DNA of 13,636 nucleotides from an uncultured Bacteroidales bacterium (GCA_900556095.1 USNU01000007.1:1-13636); one strand, 5' to 3'; shown: positions 1 to 6,111, counted from the first letter of the stretch. Numbers and translations are program-made. Notes: generated from the letters alone by a model not told the origin.

Positions 1-328
1 CTTTCTTCATTTGCTGGAGCAGGTCAAGGTCGCCCAACACGAGGTCGCTCACCAATACAATTGTCAGTGGTTCGTGTTTGTCAACCTCGGTCGTATCATT
101 GTGAAATCCCATATACGATGCCACGAGCAAACGGCTACTACGGTCGTTTTCGAGAACAAAATGTCCGGCTGTGTCAGTCGTGGTACCGTGTGTGGTGTTC
201 GCCCAATAGACGTTCGCGCCTACCAACGCCTCGCCTTGATCGTCAACCACGACACCCTTTACGCGCGCGTATGCGCGCGTACATACAATAATAGAAGATA
301 AGAGTAAAATAAATGAAATTCGTTTCAT
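1..328 (-). CDS. TonB-dependent receptor, N-terminal part (cut by the left edge)
   Basis: Only the first 109 codons are present. Residues 1-21 form a typical signal peptide: two basic residues, a hydrophobic Ile/Leu core, then a cut site near A-Y-A. From about residue 22 the protein follows the carboxypeptidase-regulatory-like beta-sandwich found at the N-terminus of Bacteroidota TonB-dependent receptors (pattern V-x-G-V-V-V-D-x-x-G-E-x-L-x-G-A-N-V, then T-T-D-x-x-G-x-F and a Y-x-G-F segment). The plug and barrel would lie outside the window. It is the last visible gene of a minus-strand block after FeoB, the FeoB-associated protein and a HYC_CC_PP-like protein, so metal or metal-chelate import across the outer membrane is inferred, not shown. 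It could instead be another surface protein with this domain, because the diagnostic plug is not visible. Confidence 0.75.
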   Translation of the reverse strand, partial: MKRISFILLLSSIIVCTRAYARVKGVVVDDQGEALVGANVYWANTTHGTTTDTAGHFVLENDRSSRLLVASYMGFHNDTTEVDKHEPLTIVLVSDLVLGDLDLLQQMKK

Positions 329-403
329 AATAGTTGTTTAGAGTAAAAACCATATTTCTCACGTCTGCACCTCGTATAGGCACAGAAAATGCAAACCGGT
401 TCT

Positions 404-793
404 CTAAATCAACCAGCGGCAAACACGCCGCAATACACCTTTGGTGTGATCTGTATTTGTCGCCAATGGCGGTGGGTAAACGTGGCTCGTCTCATTAAGC
501 GAAAGTAAGGTGGATACCAGGTGGATAGCAGGTGGATAGAATAGTCCGAACAAGTCGTTCTCGGCTCTGTCCGGCAAGCAAAATGCAGGTGTCGTCTCGG
601 TAGTGTCCACTTCAAAATGTAGTACCCAACAGCATTCGCAATGCTTTGATAATGTATTATGCATTGTGCATTGTGCATTATGCATTGTCTTGCATTTGTT
701 GCAGCAATAATGTGACAATGTAAAGCCCGCTCCGCCTATAAGGAAGAACACACTAAACACCATTGCTACTATATATTCTGCAATCTGCTTCAT
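404..793 (-). CDS. Cys-rich HYC_CC_PP-like small protein
   Basis: A 129-residue protein with an N-terminal hydrophobic segment (about residues 7-27) that may be a signal peptide or membrane anchor. It is followed by H-Y-C-C, C-x-x-C, C-x-C-C and a Y-P-P-P motif. The order HYC, then CC, then PP matches the Bacteroidota family called HYC_CC_PP, of unknown function and often next to TonB-dependent receptors. That assignment is from memory of the motif, not a search. The receptor starts 75 nt downstream on the same strand, which fits co-transcription. The gene carries two internal tandem repeats: five 7-bp units (652-686), read as a Met-His-Asn rich stretch between the cysteines, and three 11-bp units (508-540) near the C-terminus. 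Metal binding by the cysteines and histidines is plausible inference. The repeats may have altered the protein, so its functionality is uncertain. Confidence 0.6.
   Translation of the reverse strand: MKQIAEYIVAMVFSVFFLIGGAGFTLSHYCCNKCKTMHNAQCTMHNTLSKHCECCWVLHFEVDTTETTPAFCLPDRAENDLFGLFYPPAIHLVSTLLSLNETSHVYPPPLATNTDHTKGVLRRVCRWLI
508..540. repeat. 11-bp tandem repeat, three copies
   Basis: Three back-to-back units, AGGTGGATACC (508-518), AGGTGGATAGC (519-529) and AGGTGGATAGA (530-540), lie inside the Cys-rich protein gene. An 11-bp unit is not a codon multiple, so each copy is read in a different frame. The core resembles the 11-bp array at 4161-4204. Confidence 0.85.
652..686. repeat. 7-bp tandem repeat, five copies (AATGCAY family)
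   Basis: Plus-strand units are ATGTATT, ATGCATT, GTGCATT, GTGCATT and ATGCATT at 652-686, equal to AATGCAY repeats on the minus strand. They lie inside the Cys-rich protein gene and encode its Met-His-Asn stretch. The same repeat type overlaps the 3' end of nrdD at 12411-12446. Confidence 0.85.
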
Positions 794-844
794 TGCTTAA
801 CCTTCAAATTAATGGTTAATTTGTGGAATTATATGTTCTAAAAG

Positions 845-875
845 AATTAACGTCCAATCGTACGATAATTAACGT
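845..875. promoter_or_regulatory. Operator-like direct repeats around a palindrome
   Basis: Two identical 9-mers AATTAACGT (845-853 and 867-875) sit exactly 22 bp apart, about two helical turns, and between them lies the 10-bp perfect palindrome ATCGTACGAT (857-866). The element is upstream of the Cys-rich protein gene, which reads leftward from 793, and overlaps the stop of the FeoB-associated gene at 869. A regulator-binding role is inference only. Confidence 0.35.
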
Positions 876-1030
876 TCTAATTCCTTTTTCTTGTTGCATT
901 TGTCTGCCAACGGACAATCTTTGCACCCGCCATCGCCCTCACAAGGCTGACTGCGTTGTTTGTGGATAGAGTATGCCACGCCTCCTATGGCGCATACAAT
1001 CAATGCTATAACAATTATCTCCTGCCACAT
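869..1030 (-). CDS. FeoB-associated Cys-rich membrane protein
   Basis: A 53-residue protein beginning Met-Trp-Gln-Glu. One membrane segment spans about residues 4-23, followed by a short basic stretch and a cysteine cluster C-x5-C-x2-C-x6-C in the tail, then a Lys-rich end. This is the architecture of the FeoB_associated family (small Cys-rich proteins encoded next to feoB, proposed to assist ferrous iron transport in a FeoC-like role). It lies 92 nt downstream of feoB on the same strand, which supports the call. An upstream in-frame ATG at 1060 would add ten residues (including a Cys) before the membrane segment. The 1030 start gives the usual family form and has a weak GGGGT element upstream. 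Confidence 0.85.
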   Translation of the reverse strand: MWQEIIVIALIVCAIGGVAYSIHKQRSQPCEGDGGCKDCPLADKCNKKKELER

Positions 1031-1122
1031 ATCTGCTACCCCACAAAAAGCGTACCGCAATGCTAAATGTTGTTTTTTAGATATTGATTAATAGGAAATT
1101 GAAATAGTATTTGGCGGAACCA

Positions 1123-2808
1123 TTATAGTAAACTCCCCACTTGATACACTACAAATGCAGCCAACCATGCCACTATGATGGAGTTCACTATTGTGAATAC
1201 AGCCCATTTCCAATTGATTTCGCGGCGAATAGTGGCTATTGTGGCCACACACGGAAAATAGAGCAGGGTAAACACCAGAAATGCGTATGCCCCGACAGGG
1301 GTCAAGGCTGTTGCCGACATATCTCCGCCGAATAGGATGGCAAATGTGGCGGCAATCGCTTCTTTGGCAGGCAGACCTGTCAATAGGCAGACCGACATCT
1401 TCCAATCGAAACCTAACGGACGCATTACTGGTTCGATAAACTGCCCGATAGCCGCCAACCATGAGGTTTCTATATGGTCAAGGTCGCCTGCAGGGAAGTA
1501 CTCCAATGCCCAAATAATTACCGATGCACATAGCACCACGGTCGAAATTTTCTTCAAAAAATCCGATACACGATACCATATATGTCCGCCGATACTCTTC
1601 CATGTGGGCATACGGAAAGCAGGCAATTCATTCACTTTGTCATCGGCAGGTTTGCGGAACCATCTGGTTTTCTTCATAATAAATGCGAATGCAAAACTCA
1701 TCAGTATGCCGAGCAGATAGAGCGAAAGCAGTACCACTGCCTTATAGTTTTCAAAGAAGGCGTCAATAAACAGGATATACACTGGTAAGCGTGCCGAGCA
1801 GGACATAAACGGTACCATCAGCATAGTCAGGGCACGGTCTTTGGGATCCTTGATATCTTTGGCTGCCATAATAGCAGGTACGTTGCAGTCGAAGCCCATT
1901 AACATAGGGATAAACGAGCGACCATGCAGCCCTAATCGGTGCATCATTCCGTCCATCAGGTATGCTACACGTGCCATATATCCCGTGTCCTCCATCAGTG
2001 ATAGGAAGAAAAACAAAATAATGATGTTGGGCAATGCTGTCAGAAGCGACCCCACACCCTGTATGATGCCATCGCCCAACAGACTGTTGAGCCATCCCGC
2101 AGGCAAGGCCCCGATACAGAGGTCATAGAGTGCGTCAATGCCTTTTTGCATCAGGTTTTGCAGCGGCTCTCCGAGTGCAAAAGTGCATTCGAATACAACT
2201 CCGAGTATAAGTGCTAAGATGGGAAAACCGGTCCACTTGTTGGTGAGAATCTTGTCTATTCGTTCCAAGCGGGTGCAATGTTTATCGTCTTTCGGGTGTA
2301 CGAGAGTCTGCATCAGTACGCCGTGTACATAGCCCGCATAAGCATCTTCATCATGCTGTTCCCATGCGTGATAAACAGGGTGGTCTGTAGATAGAGGAGC
2401 GGCATCTGTCTGCTCTATCAAATGCAGTATCTCGCTTATTCCCAGCCCTTTGCTTGCGCTCACTAATGCCAATGGTACACCCATCAGGTCTTGCATCTTC
2501 GGCAAATCCAATGAGTGTCCCGTCTTTGCTAACAGATCGTAGCGATTGAATGCCAAAACAATCTTTTCTTGCTCATCAATGATGTGGGGAGTCAGCAATA
2601 GACTGTTTTCCAAATCCGTCGAATCTACTACTTGCAGCACAACATCGTAGGCGTGACCGTGTAGGTTGTCAAGGTTGTGCTCCTCCTCAAAATCTATCGT
2701 TTTGCCGGTCCAAGCCGCTTCTTGTCGCAGCGCCTCTATGAGCGCACTCTTGCCGCTGTGGGCACTACCCACTACCGCTACTTGTATCGTTTTATTGTTT
2801 GTTTCCAT
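1123..2808 (-). CDS. feoB: FeoB-type ferrous iron (or manganese) transporter with shortened G domain
   Basis: A 561-residue inner-membrane transporter. The C-terminal permease appears complete: gate and pore motifs are seen as C-N-V-P (308-311), M-S-C-S-A-R-L-P (335-342), G-L-P-A-K-E-A (478-484) and F-P-C-V-A-T-I-A-T-I-R-R-E (518-530), with about eight to ten membrane segments. The N-terminal GTPase domain is reduced: G1 is present as G-S-A-H-S-G-K-S (14-21), G4 is N-R-Y-D (88-91) and G5 S-A-S-K-G (117-121), but the switch I region and the D-P-G of G3 are missing. Usual FeoB proteins are about 600-800 residues. No FeoA domain is fused or adjacent. I chose the start at 2808 because the predicted promoter would begin the transcript near 2845, which leaves almost no leader for the in-frame ATG at 2838. 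A second, divergent FeoB of this kind in Porphyromonas gingivalis has been linked to manganese, so the substrate is uncertain. Confidence 0.88.
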   Translation of the reverse strand: METNNKTIQVAVVGSAHSGKSALIEALRQEAAWTGKTIDFEEEHNLDNLHGHAYDVVLQVVDSTDLENSLLLTPHIIDEQEKIVLAFNRYDLLAKTGHSLDLPKMQDLMGVPLALVSASKGLGISEILHLIEQTDAAPLSTDHPVYHAWEQHDEDAYAGYVHGVLMQTLVHPKDDKHCTRLERIDKILTNKWTGFPILALILGVVFECTFALGEPLQNLMQKGIDALYDLCIGALPAGWLNSLLGDGIIQGVGSLLTALPNIIILFFFLSLMEDTGYMARVAYLMDGMMHRLGLHGRSFIPMLMGFDCNVPAIMAAKDIKDPKDRALTMLMVPFMSCSARLPVYILFIDAFFENYKAVVLLSLYLLGILMSFAFAFIMKKTRWFRKPADDKVNELPAFRMPTWKSIGGHIWYRVSDFLKKISTVVLCASVIIWALEYFPAGDLDHIETSWLAAIGQFIEPVMRPLGFDWKMSVCLLTGLPAKEAIAATFAILFGGDMSATALTPVGAYAFLVFTLLYFPCVATIATIRREINWKWAVFTIVNSIIVAWLAAFVVYQVGSLL

Positions 2809-2850
2809 TATCTTTTGGCCTGAAAATATGGAGACCATTCCAAATGACCT

Positions 2851-2882
2851 GCAAAATTACACCTAATTTTTCGGGCGTACAA
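2851..2882 (-). promoter_or_regulatory. Bacteroidota-type promoter for feoB
   Basis: On the minus strand, TTG (2882-2880) is followed after 20 nt by TAATTTTG (2859-2852) and C. This matches the TAnnTTTG -7 box with a TTG -33 element. Predicted transcript start is near 2845. Confidence 0.6.
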
Positions 2883-2955
2883 TACCTAATAGTAGGGAAA
2901 TATAATATAAAATGGCAATAAAATTACAGAAAAATGCAATTATCTGTACCATATA

Positions 2956-2987
2956 TTTGCATATATCGGAAAAATGTCGTAACTTTG
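2956..2987 (+). promoter_or_regulatory. Bacteroidota-type promoter for the perR-like gene
   Basis: TTTG (2956-2959), a 20-nt spacer, then TAACTTTG (2980-2987). Predicted start is near 2993-2995, giving a leader of about 73 nt before the ATG at 3068. It diverges from the feoB promoter, so the two promoters share a compact control region of about 140 bp. Confidence 0.65.
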
Positions 2988-2992
2988 CATAC

Positions 2993-3031
2993 GTTTTAGA
3001 ATAAGTCAAAAGTAATAATGCTTTCTAAAAC
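2993..3031. promoter_or_regulatory. Perfect 9-bp inverted repeat at the predicted perR start site
   Basis: GTTTTAGAA (2993-3001) and TTCTAAAAC (3023-3031) are exact reverse complements separated by 21 nt. The left arm covers the predicted transcript start. It could be an autoregulatory operator with two half-sites about three helical turns apart (30 bp centre to centre), or a weak leader hairpin. It does not match the classical Bacillus PerR box. Confidence 0.45.
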
Positions 3032-3067
3032 ATTTAATAGGAAAATTAAATATAAAAAACAAGGATA

Positions 3068-3475
3068 ATGAGTGCACGCGAATTGTTGAAAATATACGGG
3101 ATGCAAGTTACTATGCCACGTATCTTGGTGATTGAGGATTTGATGAATAATCGGTTTCATGCCACGGCGGATGAGATTTTTCGTCGGGTAAACAAACGGG
3201 ATGAATCTGTGTCGCGCGCTACTGTGTATAATGTGTTGAATGCCTTGTTGGAAAATAAGGCGGTGCGGGCACTCACGATAGACGATAAACAAATGCACTA
3301 TGATATCGACTTGACACCGCATGCGCATTTCCGTTGCACGCATTGTGGACGTATCATTGATATGGCAATGCCGTCTATTGGCGAGGTGCATTTGCCGGAG
3401 GGATGTACCTTGGATAATGAGGAACTGTACTATATGGGACTTTGCCCTGATTGTACAAAAGCAACACATATATAA
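3068..3475 (+). CDS. perR: Fur-family regulator, PerR-like peroxide sensor
   Basis: A 135-residue Fur-family repressor. The N-terminal winged helix (about 1-80) contains H-A-T-A-D-E-I-F (31-38) and S-R-A-T-V-Y-N-V-L (49-57), the usual DNA-recognition segment. The dimerisation half carries two structural Zn pairs, C90-x-x-C93 and C126-x-x-C129. The five regulatory metal ligands of Bacillus subtilis PerR (H37, D85, H91, H93, D104) line up with H31, D79, H85, H87 and D98; the Asp at the D85 position favours PerR over Fur. In PerR, Fe-dependent oxidation of the histidines by H2O2 releases DNA. The next gene, a rubrerythrin 49 nt downstream on the same strand, is a typical PerR target, and feoB diverges upstream. 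Autoregulation is inferred from the inverted repeat at its promoter. A Zur or Fur role is less likely but not excluded. Confidence 0.85.
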   Translation: MSARELLKIYGMQVTMPRILVIEDLMNNRFHATADEIFRRVNKRDESVSRATVYNVLNALLENKAVRALTIDDKQMHYDIDLTPHAHFRCTHCGRIIDMAMPSIGEVHLPEGCTLDNEELYYMGLCPDCTKATHI

Positions 3476-3524
3476 CTTCGTAATTAAAATATCATTCAAT
3501 AAACATTTCAAAAACAAAAACACT

Positions 3525-4073
3525 ATGAAGAAGAAATTTATCTGTCCGATTTGCGGATTCGTATTTGAGGGCGAACAGGCACCAGAACGCTGCCCGCAGT
3601 GTAAACAAGTGGTTACTTGGAAAGAAGTAGATGAGAACGCAGGTATTGCTTTCGCTTGTGAACATGTTATCGGTGTGGCAAAAGATACCGATGAACAAAT
3701 GAAAGCTGACCTCAATGCACACTTTATGGGCGAAGCTACCGAGGTTGGTATGTATTTGGCTATGTCGCGTCAGGCTGACCGCGAAGGCTATCCGGAGATT
3801 GCAGAGGCTTTCAAACGCTATGCCTTCGAAGAGGCTGAGCACTGCGCCAAGTTTGCCGAACTGCTCGGTGAGGTCGTTTGGGATACCAAGACCAACCTCG
3901 AGAAACGTATGATGGCAGAGGCTGGGGCGTGCGAGGACAAACTGCGCATTGCCAAACGTGCTAAAGAACTCAACTTGGACGCTATTCATGATACCGTTCA
4001 CGAAATGGCTAAGGACGAGGCTCGCCACGGAAAAGGCTTTGAGGGGCTCTACAACCGCTATTTTAAGAAATAA
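3525..4073 (+). CDS. Rubrerythrin with N-terminal rubredoxin centre (peroxide reductase)
   Basis: A 182-residue protein that reduces H2O2 to water in the cytoplasm of anaerobes. The N-terminus holds a rubredoxin-type Fe site, C7-x-x-C10 and C23-x-x-C26, placed before the diiron domain (the 'reverse' order compared with classical rubrerythrin). The four-helix diiron domain (about 55-182) has E-x-x-H motifs at E103/H106 and E165/H168, plus further carboxylates in the first helix (about E70). The open frame extends upstream to 3321, but that part overlaps the perR-like gene in another frame; the ATG at 3525 follows an A-rich leader typical of this phylum and begins exactly at the rubredoxin domain. 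It probably shares the perR transcript and ends at the terminator at 4101. Peroxide induction through the PerR-like protein is inferred. Confidence 0.93.
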   Translation: MKKKFICPICGFVFEGEQAPERCPQCKQVVTWKEVDENAGIAFACEHVIGVAKDTDEQMKADLNAHFMGEATEVGMYLAMSRQADREGYPEIAEAFKRYAFEEAEHCAKFAELLGEVVWDTKTNLEKRMMAEAGACEDKLRIAKRAKELNLDAIHDTVHEMAKDEARHGKGFEGLYNRYFKK

Positions 4074-4100
4074 CTGCCATTAAAACTAACCTAATCAATG

Positions 4101-4135
4101 CAGGCTGTTTCCTTTGGGAAGCAGCCTGTTGTTTG
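4101..4135 (+). terminator. Intrinsic terminator after rubrerythrin
   Basis: CAGGCTGTTTCC (4101-4112), loop TTTG, then GGAAGCAGCCTG (4117-4128) form a 12-bp stem with one G-T pair, followed by TTGTTTG. It lies 28 nt after the rubrerythrin stop. Confidence 0.9.
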
Positions 4136-4160
4136 TATACTGATAATATGCTATCAAGAA

Positions 4161-4204
4161 TAGGTGATTAGTAGGTGATTAGTGGGTGATTGGTATGTGA
4201 TTCT
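4161..4204. repeat. 11-bp tandem repeat, four copies, flanked by an 8-bp inverted repeat
   Basis: Units are TAGGTGATTAG (4161-4171), the same (4172-4182), TGGGTGATTGG (4183-4193) and TATGTGATTCT (4194-4204), possibly with a decayed fifth to 4215. TCAAGAAT (4154-4161) and ATTCTTGA (4200-4207) flank the array as exact reverse complements. The array lies in the non-coding stretch before dnaA. The unit resembles the 11-bp repeat at 508-540. Confidence 0.85.
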
Positions 4205-4227
4205 TGAGTGGATGCATAGGGATTTAC

Positions 4228-4257
4228 AATATGTATGACACCCCACTCATACATATT
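4228..4257. repeat. 11-bp-arm inverted repeat upstream of dnaA
   Basis: AATATGTATGA (4228-4238) and TCATACATATT (4247-4257) are exact reverse complements around the 8-nt loop CACCCCAC. No T tract follows, so it is not an obvious terminator. It sits between the 11-bp array and the AT-rich tract (about 4258-4450) in which I find no gene. Confidence 0.7.
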
Positions 4258-4534
4258 AGGCATATTTATATTGCTATTGTAAATGACTATCTTAAGTTTA
4301 TTTCTGTTCTAAATAACATTTATTTTCTATTTTCTGTAAAATGTACATATATAGCGGATTAGATGTATTATTTTAGAAAAAAGATATATCCCTATTGCAA
4401 ATGTCGAAGTATCTGTAAATCAATTGGCTAAATGTTGAAAACTTTTGTAATGTGCTGATTTTCAGTTTGCAGTGTGTAAGTTGTTGAAAATGGTGCAAAT
4501 ACGCCGTTCTCGAAAAAACGATGTCGGACATAAA

Positions 4535-4566
4535 TTTGCCCGCTTGAGAAAAAAGCAGTACCTTTG
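4535..4566 (+). promoter_or_regulatory. Bacteroidota-type promoter for dnaA
   Basis: TTTG (4535-4538), a 20-nt spacer and TACCTTTG (4559-4566) followed by C. Predicted start is near 4573, leaving a leader of about 135 nt before the dnaA ATG. Confidence 0.75.
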
Positions 4567-4576
4567 CACTCGAGTT

Positions 4577-4614
4577 CGGAGGTAACCCCTTCGTTTTTTT
4601 CTCGCGCTTTTTTT
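4577..4614 (+). terminator. Terminator-like hairpin and T tracts in the dnaA leader
   Basis: CGGAGG (4577-4582) can pair with CCTTCG (4588-4593, one G-T pair) around a TAACC loop, directly followed by seven Ts (4594-4600), then CTCGCGC and seven more Ts (4608-4614). It begins only a few nucleotides after the predicted dnaA transcript start, so it could attenuate dnaA transcription. It may equally be a T-rich leader without such a role. Confidence 0.4.
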
Positions 4615-4631
4615 GAAAATGATCACCGGTA

Positions 4632-4669
4632 GGGCTAATTGGGCTGATGGGATAATGGAACTAATGGGC
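4632..4669. repeat. Degenerate 8-9-bp repeat in the dnaA leader
   Basis: Successive units GGGCTAATT, GGGCTGAT, GGGATAAT, GGAACTAAT and GGGC form an imperfect tandem repeat just before dnaA. It is a third type of short repeat in this window, more decayed than the 7-bp and 11-bp types. Confidence 0.6.
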
Positions 4670-4707
4670 GGTTCAAAATTGGCAACTATATAATTATAAT
4701 ATAGATA

Positions 4708-6093
4708 ATGAATGAACAACTGGACATATTGTGGGCGCAGTGTCAGAAGATTTTGGCTGACAACTTGACTCCGAGTGCATATCAGACATGGTTTGCACCG
4801 ATTATGCCGCTGCAATATGACAGTCATGTGCTGATTTTGCAGGTGAAGTCGCAATTCATTGCCGAATATATAGAAGAGAACTATATCAATCTACTATCGG
4901 CGACGCTGTTCCGTGTGTTCGGACAAGGGACACAATTGGAGTATCGTGTGTTGATTGACTCGACATCGGGTGCAGGCAGCACCATTCCTTCTACGGGTAC
5001 CTCCCAGGAGAATATCCGCAAGGAAAACAGGACGGGGGCATATACGCCGGCGGCTCCTGTGATGGATTTTGATACTCAACTCAATAGTATCTATACATTT
5101 GATTCGTATGTGGCTGGTGAGCCCAATAAATTGGCACGTACTGCAGGTGTGGCGGTAGCGAAACAGCCTGGTTATACGGCATTCAACCCGCTATTTATAT
5201 ATGGTGGCAGCGGAGTGGGGAAAACCCACTTGGCGAATGCTATTGGTAACCAAGCTCGCTTGCTTAATCCGCAGGCACGTGTGCTGTATGTGTCAGCCAA
5301 CACGTTCAAACTCCAATTCCAAGATGCACGCAATACCAATCGTATTCCCGATTTCTTGAATTTCTACCAGAGTGTGGATGTATTGATTGTGGATGATATT
5401 CAGTACTTTGCGGGACTAAAGGGTACGCAGGATACATTCTTCCATATATTCAACTATCTGCAGCAGTCGCACAAGCAATTGATACTTACTTCTGACCGAT
5501 CGCCGGTGCAGTTGAAAGATATTGAAGATCGTCTTCTAACCCGTTTTAAATGGGGATTGTCAGCAGAGATTACCCGTCCTGACTATGCATTGCGCCGCAA
5601 TATATTGCTCAACAAAATGCACAGGGATGGTATACAATTGTCGGACGATGTAATCGATTTTATTGCAAACAATGTGCGTGACTCCGTGCGTGACTTGGAG
5701 GGTATCTTGGCGAGCCTGTTGGCACACTCAACGCTGACTGATCGAGAGATAGACCTGCAGTTGACCGAACAAGTGGTTTCGCATATTGTGGAGATTCAGC
5801 CGAGTACGGTGGAATTGAGCGATGTCGTCGGGGCGGTTGCGGAGCATTTTAATATCCCTGAAAAATCAATCCTTTCGCAGAATCGCTCCAAAGAAATTAT
5901 GCAGGCACGCCATGTGGCAATCTATCTGAGTAAGGAACTGACCGACCATTCGCTCAATGAGATAGGGTTGTATATGGGGCGGCGCACCCATGCCACAGTG
6001 CTTCACTCGCTGACCCTTATGCGTGAGCAGTTGGAGATAGACCCCGTGTTGCGTCAGCAGGTACACCAGATAGAGTCAGTGCTACAGCATTAA
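4708..6093 (+). CDS. dnaA: Chromosomal replication initiator DnaA
   Basis: A 461-residue AAA+ initiator that binds the origin and melts DNA in its ATP form. Domain I (about 1-85) has the usual W-x-x-C-x-x-I-L-x-D-N-L start; domain II (about 86-120) is a short variable linker. Domain III has Walker A G-G-S-G-V-G-K-T (166-173), Walker B L-I-V-D-D (226-230) and sensor 1 T-S-D (261-263). Domain IV ends in the DNA-recognition helix-turn-helix (about 394-435). In the signature, the usual R-D-H is R-T-H (426-428), so the Asp that contacts DnaA boxes in E. coli is Thr here. Length is normal. The gene has its own promoter (4535-4566), a long leader and a terminator (6112-6136). dnaN is not adjacent, and I saw no cluster of TTATCCACA boxes nearby, so an origin here is not established. 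Confidence 0.97.
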   Translation: MNEQLDILWAQCQKILADNLTPSAYQTWFAPIMPLQYDSHVLILQVKSQFIAEYIEENYINLLSATLFRVFGQGTQLEYRVLIDSTSGAGSTIPSTGTSQENIRKENRTGAYTPAAPVMDFDTQLNSIYTFDSYVAGEPNKLARTAGVAVAKQPGYTAFNPLFIYGGSGVGKTHLANAIGNQARLLNPQARVLYVSANTFKLQFQDARNTNRIPDFLNFYQSVDVLIVDDIQYFAGLKGTQDTFFHIFNYLQQSHKQLILTSDRSPVQLKDIEDRLLTRFKWGLSAEITRPDYALRRNILLNKMHRDGIQLSDDVIDFIANNVRDSVRDLEGILASLLAHSTLTDREIDLQLTEQVVSHIVEIQPSTVELSDVVGAVAEHFNIPEKSILSQNRSKEIMQARHVAIYLSKELTDHSLNEIGLYMGRRTHATVLHSLTLMREQLEIDPVLRQQVHQIESVLQH

Positions 6094-6111
6094 GCATATA
6101 CTAGAGTGTAG

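Noticed and set aside
828..857. TTGGAC, 18 nt, TATAAT on the minus strand before the Cys-rich protein gene, like an E. coli sigma-70 promoter.
   Set aside because: The primary sigma factor of Bacteroidota uses TAnnTTTG, and the other promoters here fit that form. An AT-rich gap can give TATAAT by chance. It was kept out of the feature list.
2996..3715. Long minus-strand open frame of 239 codons.
   Set aside because: It is antisense to the well-supported perR-like and rubrerythrin genes, and its translation shows no recognisable domain.
4258..4534. AT-rich tract before dnaA considered as the replication origin.
   Set aside because: I saw no TTATCCACA cluster, and dnaA is not always at the origin in this phylum. 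Without GC skew the claim is unsupported.
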